From NCBI RefSeq assembly GCF_014642915.1, contig NZ_BMJE01000004.1, positions 248,001-312,000 of the forward strand: a stretch of DNA of 64,000 nucleotides. The letters run 5' to 3'. A program made the translations under genes and the position numbers. Shown one piece after another: positions 26,708 through 35,849 of the stretch (position 1 is the first letter of the stretch; every line of letters starts with the position of its first letter). The DNA comes from Flavobacterium suaedae. GTDB taxonomy: Bacteria > Bacteroidota > Bacteroidia > Flavobacteriales > Flavobacteriaceae. The notes below the pieces were generated by a model. It was given only the letters and a program-made list of their open reading frames with translations, did no database searches and was not told the origin of the DNA.

Positions 26708-26741
26708 AAAAGAGGCTGGCAGTTAACTGCCAGCCTCTTTT
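26708..26741 (-). terminator. Terminator of the SDR-like gene
   Basis: A perfect 34-bp palindrome (AAAAGAGGCTGGCAGTT and its complement). The leftward side continues with T-rich sequence, so it ends the gene that stops at 26773. Confidence 0.85.
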
Positions 26742-26772
26742 GCAAAGTATATAGTAAATAGTTTACTATAAC

Positions 26773-27426
26773 TTATATGTTTTTTACAGCTTCCTCTATT
26801 TTAGTATTGCCTTGGCTTATTTCTATAATTTTACCAATTGTACTGTTATTATCCAGCGCAGCAATAATAGTTTCAGCAACATCCTCTCGTGCTATCTCTT
26901 TATTTAAACCTTCAGGTGTATTATTGGCTGTAATTTTTCCTGTTCCCTCATCATCTGTTAACATAACAGGACGTATAATAGTATAGTCTAAACCGCTTCT
27001 TTTAAGCTCATTATCTGCATAGTGTTTCGCAACATAATAAGGTTTTATTCCTGTTTCCTCCCATTTTTCAGGAACATCAGTCAAAGCAGCACTAACAATA
27101 ACAAATCGTTTAATATTATTTTGCTTTGCAGCATTCATAGCTTTTACTGCGCCGTCAAGGTCTATTTCCAAAGTTTTATCATGTCCTGTTTCGCCACCCG
27201 AACCTGCTGTAAAAACTACTGCATCAAACCCTTTAATGCTTTTAGCAATTTCTTCGGTTGTGTTTTCAAGACTTTCTACTACGGTAGGAACATTTATTTT
27301 TTCAAAAACTGACTTTTGCTCTTCTTTTCTTATAAACGCTGTAGGTTCAAAATTGTTTGATTGGCTCATTTTTTCGGAAACCATTTGTCCTATTTTTCCG
27401 TGTGCTCCTATAATAAGTGTTTTCAT
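26773..27426 (-). CDS. NAD(P)-binding atypical SDR protein
   Basis: A 217-residue Rossmann protein with the dinucleotide motif MKTLIIGAHGKIGQMV at the very N-terminus, VVFTAGSGGETGHDKT, and RFVIVSAALTD, as in YhfK/NAD(P)H-binding atypical SDRs. The usual catalytic Tyr-Lys pair appears as PYYVAKHYAD. The start at 27426 is preferred over one 7 codons upstream because the fold begins directly with it. Substrate unknown; such proteins are often reductases or redox sensors. Confidence 0.8.
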   Translation of the reverse strand: MKTLIIGAHGKIGQMVSEKMSQSNNFEPTAFIRKEEQKSVFEKINVPTVVESLENTTEEIAKSIKGFDAVVFTAGSGGETGHDKTLEIDLDGAVKAMNAAKQNNIKRFVIVSAALTDVPEKWEETGIKPYYVAKHYADNELKRSGLDYTIIRPVMLTDDEGTGKITANNTPEGLNKEIAREDVAETIIAALDNNSTIGKIIEISQGNTKIEEAVKNI

Positions 27427-27578
27427 GTTATTTATTTTTATTTGCAAGGAATAAAAATATAGGCAGCTAATGTGTTAATCAGTAGTTAAGTTTAAGGCTT
27501 ACAATGCTTTATTAAGAAAGTAATAGCACTATTTTGGAGTTTTTTATAAACTGTTTAAGTTGCGATAGCAGAAAACAA

Positions 27579-27623
27579 AAAACCGGAGAAGTGAAATAAT
27601 ATAGCGTTCACTTTTCCGGTTTT
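27579..27623 (-). terminator. Terminator of tRNA-Arg
   Basis: Long stem AAAACCGGAgAAGTGA / TCACTTtTCCGGTTTT with a 13-base loop, 23 bases after the 3' end of the tRNA in its reading direction, followed by T-rich sequence. Confidence 0.75.
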
Positions 27624-27645
27624 GTAATTATTACAGTTTTTCTTG

Positions 27646-27717
27646 TAGCCCTGCCAAGAATCGAACTTGGATCAAAAGTTTAGGAAACTCCCATTCTATC
27701 CGTTGAACTACAGGGCT
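27646..27717 (-). tRNA. tRNA-Arg (anticodon CCT)
   Basis: Leftward cloverleaf: 7-bp acceptor AGCCCTG / CAGGGCT, T8-A9, D-stem GTTC / GAAT, anticodon loop TTCCTAA with anticodon CCT, and T-arm containing AGTTCGATTCTTGG. CCA is not encoded. It reads AGG codons. A TAAATTTG -7 element lies 19 bases upstream. Confidence 0.92.
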
Positions 27718-27735
27718 GTAAAATAATTTAGGCTG

Positions 27736-27743
27736 CAAATTTA
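27736..27743 (-). promoter_or_regulatory. -7 element (TAAATTTG) of tRNA-Arg
   Basis: Leftward exact match 19 bases before the tRNA 5' end. It lies in a 33-bp inverted repeat (27731-27763, outer arms GGCTGCA / TGCAGCC). Confidence 0.6.
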
Positions 27744-27799
27744 AATATTTTTTAAATGCAGCCCAAAATTACAATTTTATATAGTATGTATAATTACTG

Positions 27800-28744
27800 T
27801 TACACCATATCGCTAAGGTGTTCCAGCATATCATTAGTCATTCCTTTAAGGTTAAATTCGTGCTTCCAGTTCCAGTCTTGTCTTGCCCTATTATCATCTA
27901 TGCTTTGTGGCCAGCTATCAGCAATCTTTTGCCTGAAATCAGGCTCATACGTAATAGTGAAGTTATTAATATGTTCTTTAATAGTAGCAGCAATTTCTTT
28001 AGGAGTAAAATCCATTGCTGAAAGGTTGTAGGATGAACGTATTTTTATGTTTTCGGCAGGAGCCTGCATAATTTCAATAGTAGCACGTACTGCATCATCC
28101 ATATACATCATAGGTAAGCGCGTATCTTCTTTTAAGAAGCAGTTGTACGTTTCGCCTTTAACCGCTTTATGATAAATATCAACAGCGTAATCTGTAGTAC
28201 CGCCACCAGGTTGTGTAGACCAGCTTATTAAGCCCGGATAGCGAATGCTTCGTACATCTACACCATAAGTCTTGTGGTAATACTCACACCATCTTTCCCC
28301 TGCCTGTTTAGAAATACCATATACGGTAGTAGGTTCCATTATGGTATATTGCGGAGTATTTTCTTTAGGTGTGGTAGGACCAAAAACAGCTATGCTGGAA
28401 GGCCAGAAAATCTTTTTTATTTTACCTGCTTTAGCAATATTTAAAACATGAAAAAGCGAATTCATATTCAGCTCCCATGCAAAGGCTGGGTTTTTCTCGG
28501 CAGTTGCCGAAAGCAATGCAGCCATCAAGTAAACTTCTTCTACATTATACTGTTCGATTAATGACTCTAACCTATCAAAATCAAGAGCATTTATTTCTTC
28601 AAAAGGTCCCGAAGCCATAAGCTCATCGTTCCCTTTTCGTACATCCGAAGCTATAATTGTATCACTTCCGTAAATGTTTCTTAATTGCTTTGTTAGTTCT
28701 GTGCCAATCTGACCGCAGGCGCCAATAATTAAAGTAGTACCCAT
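27800..28744 (-). CDS. tdh: L-threonine 3-dehydrogenase, SDR type
   Basis: A 314-residue extended SDR. It has the NAD motif LIIGACGQIGTEL, SSIAVFGPTTPK, the catalytic YGISK (Tyr-x-x-x-Lys), and the subfamily blocks RSIRYPGLISW, PGGGTTDYAVDIYH and LPMMYMDDAVRAT, which match the SDR-type threonine dehydrogenases known from Flavobacterium and relatives. It oxidises L-threonine to 2-amino-3-ketobutyrate with NAD. No kbl gene is adjacent. Other epimerase-like dehydrogenases are possible but the PGGGTTDYA block supports this call. Confidence 0.82.
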   Translation of the reverse strand: MGTTLIIGACGQIGTELTKQLRNIYGSDTIIASDVRKGNDELMASGPFEEINALDFDRLESLIEQYNVEEVYLMAALLSATAEKNPAFAWELNMNSLFHVLNIAKAGKIKKIFWPSSIAVFGPTTPKENTPQYTIMEPTTVYGISKQAGERWCEYYHKTYGVDVRSIRYPGLISWSTQPGGGTTDYAVDIYHKAVKGETYNCFLKEDTRLPMMYMDDAVRATIEIMQAPAENIKIRSSYNLSAMDFTPKEIAATIKEHINNFTITYEPDFRQKIADSWPQSIDDNRARQDWNWKHEFNLKGMTNDMLEHLSDMV

Positions 28745-28766
28745 GTAGTTATGTTTTTTCTTCGTG

Positions 28767-28774
28767 CAAAGATA
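28767..28774 (-). promoter_or_regulatory. Candidate -7 element (TATCTTTG) of tdh
   Basis: Leftward exact match to TAnnTTTG, 22 bases before the start codon. Confidence 0.45.
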
Positions 28775-28952
28775 CTATTTTCCATTATGAAATCTATTGA
28801 TTAAGTGGTTATAACCAATAATTTTTTAAGGCATTGTTATTTTTACATGCTTATTAATGCTATATTGTTAAAAAATATATCATTATAGCTTTCTGTGATA
28901 GTGTAGGTATATTTTAATTTTTTTAAAAAACAACACATTGGTTTAATGTTTG

Positions 28953-28960
28953 TAAATTTG
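28953..28960 (+). promoter_or_regulatory. Candidate -7 element (TAAATTTG) before the lipoprotein/mfd pair
   Basis: Exact match 18 bases before the lipoprotein start at 28979. No TTG at the standard -33 distance. Confidence 0.45.
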
Positions 28961-28978
28961 CATCTCTAAAAACCTAGT

Positions 28979-29683
28979 ATGAAACATATAAAGTTTTATA
29001 TCCTTGCAGCTATAGTATTTTTCACCTTGATATCATGTCAGGATGATGAAACAGAACGTATTGCAGCTACTAAAAAAATGGAACAACAAAACGATTCTAT
29101 CTTAAAAGTGGTAGATGAACACTGGAATTTTAATGTACCAAAACCGACTGCAAAAGTTGCGGAAAGTATTAAAGACTGGAATGAATGGGAATTGTTTACC
29201 TACGAGCTTTTTCATAAACCTACAGGGACTATAACAGCTTACAGGCAAAAAACAGAAAACCTTATTAATAAGGTAAACGATTTAAAGACTACTATACCGC
29301 CTTTTTATAATAAGCAACAAATAAAAAGTAGAATATTGGTGCTCGATACCAAGGTAAAATCACTTTATAACTATATAAATCTTGATGTTATACAGTGCGA
29401 TAAAGTAACAGCGCTTATAAAAGAAATAAGAGAGGAAACTATTTCCATTCAAAACCAAATGGATGAAATGATACGTATTAGTGAAATACCGATAGAAGAA
29501 GGCGAAGCAGAAATGCTGAAGGCATTAGATACAGTACGTATGGCAAGCCCTGATAAAGTACAGGAACAAAAACAGTTAAACCCCAAGGGTATAAACCCTC
29601 CTTCGGGCAATGATAGTGTTTCATCCGGAGTAAAACCTAAAAAGTTTCCTTTAACTCCTACTAAAACAAAAAATAAGAATTGA
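28979..29683 (+). CDS. Hypothetical lipoprotein
   Basis: A 234-residue protein with a lipoprotein signal (AAIVFFTLISC, Cys as first mature residue). The mature part is charged and largely helical, with a short TIPPFYNKQQIKSRILVLDTKVKSL helix region, and ends with a Pro/Lys-rich tail. No family is recognised. Its stop codon overlaps the TTG start of mfd, so the two genes are co-transcribed and probably translationally coupled. Confidence 0.65.
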   Translation: MKHIKFYILAAIVFFTLISCQDDETERIAATKKMEQQNDSILKVVDEHWNFNVPKPTAKVAESIKDWNEWELFTYELFHKPTGTITAYRQKTENLINKVNDLKTTIPPFYNKQQIKSRILVLDTKVKSLYNYINLDVIQCDKVTALIKEIREETISIQNQMDEMIRISEIPIEEGEAEMLKALDTVRMASPDKVQEQKQLNPKGINPPSGNDSVSSGVKPKKFPLTPTKTKNKN

Positions 29684-32600
29684 AACCTCAAGTTTTAGAT
29701 AAATACTTCGAATCAACAAAAATTAGTCAGATAGCTGACGCATTACAACAAAGCGGAAGCAAATTACACATAAAAGGGCTTATAGGTTCATCATTATCAT
29801 TCGTGTTGAACCCTATATTTCGTAAGGCAGAAATGCCTTTTCTCCTTATTTTTAAAGATAAGGAAGAGGCAGCCTATTACCTAAACGACCTTGAAAAACT
29901 GATAGGAGAACAGGATGTACTGTTTTACCCCGGTTCATATCGCAGACCCTACCAAATAGAGGAAACCGATAATGCTAATGTACTATTGCGTGCAGAGGTT
30001 TTAAACCGAATAAATTCAAGGAAGAAGCCTGCGGTAATAGTATCGTATCCTGAAGCATTATTCGAGAAGGTAGTTACCCGAAAAGAGTTAGACAAAAACA
30101 CGCTGAAAGTAGCAGTAAGTGACCAGATTTCTATCGACTTTATTAATGAAGTACTGTTTGAGTATGAATTCAGGAGGGTAGATTTCGTTACGGAACCCGG
30201 AGAATTTTCGGTACGCGGGGGTATTGTTGATGTATTCTCTTTTAGTAACGATAATCCTTACCGTATTGAGTTTTTTGGTAATGAGGTAGACAGCATTCGT
30301 ACGTTTGATGTAGAAACACAACTTTCGCTGGATAAGCAGAAAAAAATAACGGTTATCCCAAATGTAGAAAACAAGTTTTTACAAGAAACGCGTGAAAGCT
30401 TTTTAGAGTACATAAACAGGAAAACAGTACTTATTATTGAAAATACCGAAGGACTGTTAAGCCAGCTTGATTTACTTTTTGGTAAAGCAGTTGAGGCTTT
30501 TAGTAAACTTTCGGAAGACATAAAACATGCCTCTCCTCAGGAACTGTTTCTTAACAGGGAATCGTTTATAAAAAAAGCACTCGATTTTACAATAGTAGAG
30601 CTAGCCTCGCAGCCGTTACTAAAAGCGGATAGTTTTTTTGAATTTCACATGCAGCCGCAGCCATCGTTTAATAAACAGTTTGATTTGCTGCTGGAAAACC
30701 TGAACCAAAACCATGCAAACGGCTATAAAAACTATATTTTCTGCTCTAACGAGTCGCAGGCAAAACGGTTCCACGATATTTTTGAAAGTCTGGACGAGAA
30801 AAATCAGCAGGACATACGCAAAAACTACAAGACAATAGTTTATCCTATATATCAAGGTTTTGTTGATGATGAACAGCAAATAGCCTGTTATACCGACCAC
30901 CAGATATTTGAGCGTTACCATCGTTTCAGTATTAAAAATGGGTACTCTAAAAAGCAGACGATTACGCTTAAAGAGTTAAACTCATTATCGGTTGGGGATT
31001 ATGTAACCCATATAGACCATGGTATAGGTAAGTTTGGCGGACTTCAAAAAATAGAAGTAGAAGGCAAAAAGCAAGAAGCCATTAAACTGGTATATGCCGA
31101 TAATGATATTGTGTATGTAAGTATACACTCGCTGCACAAAATATCAAAATACAATGGTAAAGATGGCGCTCCGCCAAAAATATATAAGCTGGGTAGTAAT
31201 GCTTGGAAAACCCTTAAAAATAAAACCAAAGCAAGGGTTAAGCATATCGCCTTTAACCTTATTCAACTTTATGCTAAGCGCAGGCTCGAAAAAGGTTTTC
31301 AATATGCGCCTGACAGTTACATGCAGGCAGAACTCGAATCTTCATTTATTTATGAAGATACGCCTGACCAGGTTACCGCAACCCGCGATGTAAAAGCCGA
31401 TATGGAGAACGAACGCCCAATGGACAGGCTGGTATGTGGTGATGTTGGTTTCGGTAAAACGGAAGTAGCTATACGTGCTGCTTTTAAAGCAGTGGATAAC
31501 GGTAAACAGGTGGCTATACTGGTGCCTACCACTATACTGGCGTTTCAGCATTACAAAACATTTAGCGAGCGTTTAAAAGATATGCCTGTAACTATTGGTT
31601 ACATAAACCGATTCCGTACGGCTAAACAAAAGTCAGAAACATTAAAAGAACTCGCCGAAGGGAAACTGGATATTATTATCGGTACGCACCAGCTAACCAA
31701 TAAAAACGTAAAGTTTAAAGACCTCGGCTTACTTATAGTAGATGAAGAACAAAAGTTTGGGGTAAATGTAAAAGACAAGCTAAAAACTATAGCTGCAAAC
31801 GTAGATACGCTTACCCTTACGGCAACACCAATACCAAGAACACTACAATTCTCGCTAATGGCAGCGAGAGACCTTTCGGTAATAACCACACCACCGCCAA
31901 ACCGTTATCCTATAGAAACACAGGTAATTGGGTTTAATGAGGAAATTATCCGGGATGCGATTTCCTATGAGATACAAAGAGGGGGGCAGGTATTCTTTAT
32001 TAACAATCGCATAGAAAATATAAAAGAGGTAGCGGGTATGCTCCAAAGGCTGGTACCCGGCGCTAAAATAGGAGTAGGCCACGGGCAAATGGAAGGTAAA
32101 AAACTGGAAGAACTAATGCTAGCCTTTATGGATGGCGAGTTTGATGTTTTGGTAGCAACAACCATTATAGAAAGTGGTCTTGATGTGCCTAATGCCAACA
32201 CTATATTTATAAATAACGCTAATAACTTCGGGTTGAGCGACCTGCACCAAATGCGTGGGCGTGTGGGGCGTAGTAACAAAAAAGCATTCTGTTACTTTAT
32301 TACACCACCGTATAGCGCCATGACCGAAGATGCCCGCAAGCGTATACAGGCATTGGAGCAGTTTAGCGAACTTGGCAGCGGGTTTAATATTGCAATGAAA
32401 GATCTTGAAATTCGTGGTGCGGGAGACTTACTGGGTGGAGAGCAAAGTGGCTTTATTAATGAGATAGGTTTTGAAACCTACCAAAAGATTATGAATGAAG
32501 CCATAGAGGAACTGAAAGAAAACGAGTTTAAGGACTTGTATGAAGACGAAGAAAAACCGGAGGAAAAAGAATATGTAAAAGAAATTCAGATTGATACGGA

Positions 32601-33039
32601 TTTTGAAATATTGTTCCCGGATGAGTATGTAAACAACATAACCGAAAGGCTGAATTTATATAATGAGCTTAGCAATATAAAAACGGAGGAAGAGCTCGCT
32701 AAATTTGAGCAAAAGTTAATTGATCGTTTCGGGCCGATACCACAACCCGCACAGGCCCTACTTACCAGTATTAAAATAAAATGGCTGGCAACCAAAATGG
32801 GTATAGAGAAACTGGTACTAAAGCAAAACAAAATGATTGGCTATTTTGTAAGCGACCAGCAATCCAGGTATTACCAGTCAGGAACATTCCAAAAGGTATT
32901 GCAATTTGTACAAAAGAACCCAGCGCTTACCCGTATGAAGGAAAAGCAAACCAAAAGCGGATTACGCTTACTGCTAACATTTGAGAATGTAAAAACCTTA
33001 CCTAAAGCATTACACTTACTTGAAATGGTTTTTGAGTAG
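29680..33039 (+). CDS. mfd: Transcription-repair coupling factor Mfd
   Basis: A 1119-residue Mfd. The N-terminal UvrB-like part contains FYPGSYRRPYQ; the RNA polymerase-interacting domain begins near LNSLSVGDYVTHIDHGIGKFGGL; the translocase has GDVGFGKTEVAIRAAF, LLIVDEEQKFGV, TATPIPRTLQFSL, ATTIIESGLDVPNANTI and QMRGRVGRS; the C-terminal TRCF domain follows. The only usable start is TTG at 29680, since an in-frame TAA lies two codons upstream and the next Met falls within the conserved fold. Mfd removes stalled RNA polymerase and recruits UvrA for repair. Confidence 0.97.
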   Translation: MKPQVLDKYFESTKISQIADALQQSGSKLHIKGLIGSSLSFVLNPIFRKAEMPFLLIFKDKEEAAYYLNDLEKLIGEQDVLFYPGSYRRPYQIEETDNANVLLRAEVLNRINSRKKPAVIVSYPEALFEKVVTRKELDKNTLKVAVSDQISIDFINEVLFEYEFRRVDFVTEPGEFSVRGGIVDVFSFSNDNPYRIEFFGNEVDSIRTFDVETQLSLDKQKKITVIPNVENKFLQETRESFLEYINRKTVLIIENTEGLLSQLDLLFGKAVEAFSKLSEDIKHASPQELFLNRESFIKKALDFTIVELASQPLLKADSFFEFHMQPQPSFNKQFDLLLENLNQNHANGYKNYIFCSNESQAKRFHDIFESLDEKNQQDIRKNYKTIVYPIYQGFVDDEQQIACYTDHQIFERYHRFSIKNGYSKKQTITLKELNSLSVGDYVTHIDHGIGKFGGLQKIEVEGKKQEAIKLVYADNDIVYVSIHSLHKISKYNGKDGAPPKIYKLGSNAWKTLKNKTKARVKHIAFNLIQLYAKRRLEKGFQYAPDSYMQAELESSFIYEDTPDQVTATRDVKADMENERPMDRLVCGDVGFGKTEVAIRAAFKAVDNGKQVAILVPTTILAFQHYKTFSERLKDMPVTIGYINRFRTAKQKSETLKELAEGKLDIIIGTHQLTNKNVKFKDLGLLIVDEEQKFGVNVKDKLKTIAANVDTLTLTATPIPRTLQFSLMAARDLSVITTPPPNRYPIETQVIGFNEEIIRDAISYEIQRGGQVFFINNRIENIKEVAGMLQRLVPGAKIGVGHGQMEGKKLEELMLAFMDGEFDVLVATTIIESGLDVPNANTIFINNANNFGLSDLHQMRGRVGRSNKKAFCYFITPPYSAMTEDARKRIQALEQFSELGSGFNIAMKDLEIRGAGDLLGGEQSGFINEIGFETYQKIMNEAIEELKENEFKDLYEDEEKPEEKEYVKEIQIDTDFEILFPDEYVNNITERLNLYNELSNIKTEEELAKFEQKLIDRFGPIPQPAQALLTSIKIKWLATKMGIEKLVLKQNKMIGYFVSDQQSRYYQSGTFQKVLQFVQKNPALTRMKEKQTKSGLRLLLTFENVKTLPKALHLLEMVFE

Positions 33040-33175
33040 AGTGTTGGTTTATAGTAATAGGTTGAAATTATCACATATTTTGCTGATAATGAATGATACT
33101 TCTTAACTCTATGAGATAATACCGAAAAAAGGTTGCTTATATTTATAGGGTACATGCTTAATTTTTATAATTAGA

Positions 33176-33727
33176 ATGAACACAAAAGATCTTATTGGTA
33201 ATATCATTACAAATATTTTTGTTTGGTCTGAACTAGAGTTCGGCGGACTTGATACAGCATCAGTTTTTATAGAATTAAATCATAGAGATATTATCCGAAT
33301 ACCTTGGGGCATGGATGATGAAGACCTTCAGTGTGATTTAAATATAAAGGCTGAAAGTTTATTTGAAGACTTGAGTGATATTCCAATAGTGCATATAGCT
33401 CCTAACAATAGAAACTCCTCCTTTATAAAACAATTGCAAAATTTTTTAGGTTTAAATCTTCGAAGTAATAATAAATTTAAAATTACTAAAACGAAATATA
33501 TTGAGAATAAGGTTAAATATCTTCGAAATCAAAAAATTGTAAATTTCATAATGTTTGTAGATTTTGAATCAAGAGGTTTTCTAGAGCTTGAAAACGGATA
33601 CATAATAACAGAAACCATGGTTGCACCACATGGAACAGGAATGGCAGGTTTGAATTTTTATACCAGTATATCTCATTTTGAAGAATATTATGGTACTGAT
33701 TATAAAAGATTAATAGCAAATAATTAA
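33176..33727 (+). CDS. Hypothetical protein, no recognised family
   Basis: A 183-residue soluble protein without signal peptide. Features: LEFGGLDTASVFIEL near the start, IIRIPWGMDDEDL, a Lys/Asn-rich middle, and ENGYIITETMVAPHGTGMAGLNFYTS towards the end. It is clearly more AT-rich than mfd on its left. Its stop overlaps the stop of the convergent MBL gene. It may be an immunity- or SMI1-like accessory protein, but nothing in the sequence proves this. Confidence 0.55.
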   Translation: MNTKDLIGNIITNIFVWSELEFGGLDTASVFIELNHRDIIRIPWGMDDEDLQCDLNIKAESLFEDLSDIPIVHIAPNNRNSSFIKQLQNFLGLNLRSNNKFKITKTKYIENKVKYLRNQKIVNFIMFVDFESRGFLELENGYIITETMVAPHGTGMAGLNFYTSISHFEEYYGTDYKRLIANN

Positions 33728-34842
33728 TTCACCTCTTTCCACCACTCTTTTTGTGGTTCGTTGTTGTTAAGGTTGGTTTTTTCGCCTATCATTGGGGTAA
33801 GCAAAGGCATGTTTTGCTTTTTGGCTTCTTGTGTAATTTCTTTTATAGGTTCACCCCAAGCATGCAATGCCAGTGAAAATTTTCCCCAGTGTACCGGCAT
33901 CAGCTTTTTGGTTTTTAGCTCGGTAGCCGCTTTTACTACTTGTTGCGGCATCATGTGTATGTATTTCCAGTATTCGTTATACTGACCACATTCCAGTATA
34001 GCTAAATCAAAAGGGCCATATGTATCACCTATTTCCTTAAAGAAATAATCATACCCCGAGTCTCCTCCTAAAAATAACTTCATCGTAGGGGTTTGTAACA
34101 CAAACGATGTCCATAATGCTTTATTCCTGCTAAATCCTCTACCTGAAAAATGCCTTGCCGGAGTAAGTGTTACGGTAAAATCATCGTTTAAGTTTACTTC
34201 ATCATACCAATCTTTTTCTTCAATAGTGGCGGTGTCATAACCCCAATATTCCAAATGTTCGGCAGTGCCCAGCCCGGTAATTACTTTTTTTACTTTTGGT
34301 TGCAGCGCCAATATGGTTTTATAATCCAAATGATCCCAATGGTCATGGCTTATAAAAAGGAAATCTATTTTGGGTAAATCATCAACGGTATACGCATCAC
34401 TACCTTTAAATGCCTTAGTAGTAAAACTAACGGGAGATGCGCTGCCACTAAATACAGGATCTACCAATATAGTTTTACCATCAACCTGAATAAAGTAGGA
34501 TGAGTGCCCGAACCATACTATTATATTTTCATCGGGAGAGAGGTTGTGTAAATCCTCTTTTTTAGTTGGTATGCTGTCTTGTGGAGTATTGCGTTTGTCT
34601 TTACCAAAAAAGAAATCTTTCATAACCGTATAGTAGCTCGTTCCTTCTGCTAAATCAGGGGTGTTGCTCAGGTTCTGAAATTTTCCGTCTTTATAATTAG
34701 GCGATTGTTTTATTCTTTCCAGCCGCTCTCCGCTTGGTTGCTTACCAAATTTTGGTTGTTGTATAAATATAACTGTCCCTATGGCAAGTACAGCTATTAT
34801 AATAAGTATGGTCATAAATATTCGTTTAATAAACTTTCTCAT
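33724..34842 (-). CDS. MBL-fold hydrolase (NAPE-PLD/UlaG-like), membrane-anchored
   Basis: A 372-residue protein with one N-terminal membrane helix (FMTILIIIAVLAIGTVIFI) and a metallo-beta-lactamase domain: VWFGHSSYFIQVDGKTILVDPV, FISHDHWDHLDYKT (metal ligands), PARHFSGRGFS, LGGDSGYDYFF and MPVHWGKFSLALH. This pattern fits the N-acyl-phosphatidylethanolamine phospholipase D-like branch of MBL enzymes, facing the periplasm. Substrate not known. Leftward, convergent with the hypothetical gene at 33176. Confidence 0.82.
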   Translation of the reverse strand: MRKFIKRIFMTILIIIAVLAIGTVIFIQQPKFGKQPSGERLERIKQSPNYKDGKFQNLSNTPDLAEGTSYYTVMKDFFFGKDKRNTPQDSIPTKKEDLHNLSPDENIIVWFGHSSYFIQVDGKTILVDPVFSGSASPVSFTTKAFKGSDAYTVDDLPKIDFLFISHDHWDHLDYKTILALQPKVKKVITGLGTAEHLEYWGYDTATIEEKDWYDEVNLNDDFTVTLTPARHFSGRGFSRNKALWTSFVLQTPTMKLFLGGDSGYDYFFKEIGDTYGPFDLAILECGQYNEYWKYIHMMPQQVVKAATELKTKKLMPVHWGKFSLALHAWGEPIKEITQEAKKQNMPLLTPMIGEKTNLNNNEPQKEWWKEVN

Positions 34843-34864
34843 ATAGTATTTTTGGTAATTAAAA

Positions 34865-34887
34865 ACCCTTCCTGATGTTGGAAGGGT
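34865..34887 (-). terminator. Terminator of the ACT-domain gene
   Basis: Stem ACCCTTCC / GGAAGGGT with a 7-base loop, followed leftward by T5. It lies 27 bases after the stop codon at 34914. Confidence 0.75.
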
Positions 34888-34913
34888 GTAAAAAATAGTT
34901 TTTTATCTATATG

Positions 34914-35573
34914 CTATAAGTTTTTAAGGTCTTTAATTACTTTAAACGCTAGGTCTACTACATCTTCACTTACTAGTATAGTAAACTCGTATGATGTTGA
35001 AATTACTTCGTTTATAATAATACCCTCCCAAGCCAGTCTTTGGAATATGTAATAATATATACCCGGAGATGAAATATTGTCTTTTGGTAGTTTTACTGTT
35101 ATAGAAGCAAGGTTCTCCGTTTTTTCTATCATTTTTTCATCTGCAAACAGGCGGTCTACCATTGGGTTTACCGATGAGCTTACTACAATATTGGTTTCAT
35201 TTACTCCGCGCGATGAGGTATAAAATACTTCAGGGTTAGCTGTAATACTGGAAATAAGTTCGGCATGTTTGTTTAGTAGCGTGTCCGAAACAGCAAAAGT
35301 ATAATCAGTAAGGGAAGAGCGAACCGTTATTTCGCCAATACCTTTTAAAACCTTTATTATTTTGTGATTGATACGGAAATCAAGGTCTTCGGAAAGTCGT
35401 TTTAACGACATTACTACAGCGCCTTGTTTAATGTCTTTTCCCAATTCTTGTTCCAGTTCCGGCATCATGTGTCTTGCAAGTGATGTGAGGTTAATAATAC
35501 CTTGCGAAAGCGCACTAAGCAGGAATGGTTTTGTCTTAATGTAGTGTTCCACTACAGAAGAAATTGTTTTCAT
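34914..35573 (-). CDS. ACT-like domain protein (aspartate kinase-related annotation)
   Basis: A 219-residue soluble protein. The N-terminal half (SVVEHYIKTKPFLLSALSQGIINLTSLARHMM) is a helical segment; the C-terminal half (NLASITVKLPKDNISSPGIYYYIFQRLAWEGIIINEVISTSYEFTILVSEDVVDLAFKVI) is an ACT-like beta-alpha-beta fold as in the regulatory end of aspartate kinases. There is no kinase domain. Bacteroidetes have conserved orphan proteins of this build. A regulatory, amino acid-sensing role is an inference. A candidate -7 element (TATATTTG) lies 40 bases upstream at 35613-35620. Confidence 0.6.
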   Translation of the reverse strand: MKTISSVVEHYIKTKPFLLSALSQGIINLTSLARHMMPELEQELGKDIKQGAVVMSLKRLSEDLDFRINHKIIKVLKGIGEITVRSSLTDYTFAVSDTLLNKHAELISSITANPEVFYTSSRGVNETNIVVSSSVNPMVDRLFADEKMIEKTENLASITVKLPKDNISSPGIYYYIFQRLAWEGIIINEVISTSYEFTILVSEDVVDLAFKVIKDLKNL

Positions 35574-35612
35574 AAATTAGAGAGTTAGTTGTGTTGTAGA
35601 TAATAGTATAAA

Positions 35613-35620
35613 CAAATATA
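35613..35620 (-). promoter_or_regulatory. Candidate -7 element of the ACT-domain gene
   Basis: Leftward TATATTTG, exact match to TAnnTTTG. The gap beyond it, up to 35849, is very AT-rich and shows nothing else. Confidence 0.4.
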
Positions 35621-35849
35621 CAAATTAAAACATTCTGTTAAATATTTAACAATCTAAAAATAATAAAATCAATTTTAAAAGTTTTATAAAATTAAATTAT
35701 CAATATTTAGGCTAAATTTTTAAAAATAATTAATATATGTTTATTTTTTTATAACTAATTACAATATTATTGTTAATTTTTTTAAAAATAATATTGTTTT
35801 TATTTTTGGTGTAAAGTCTTTGTATTGAGATATTTATGAGGTAAAATGC

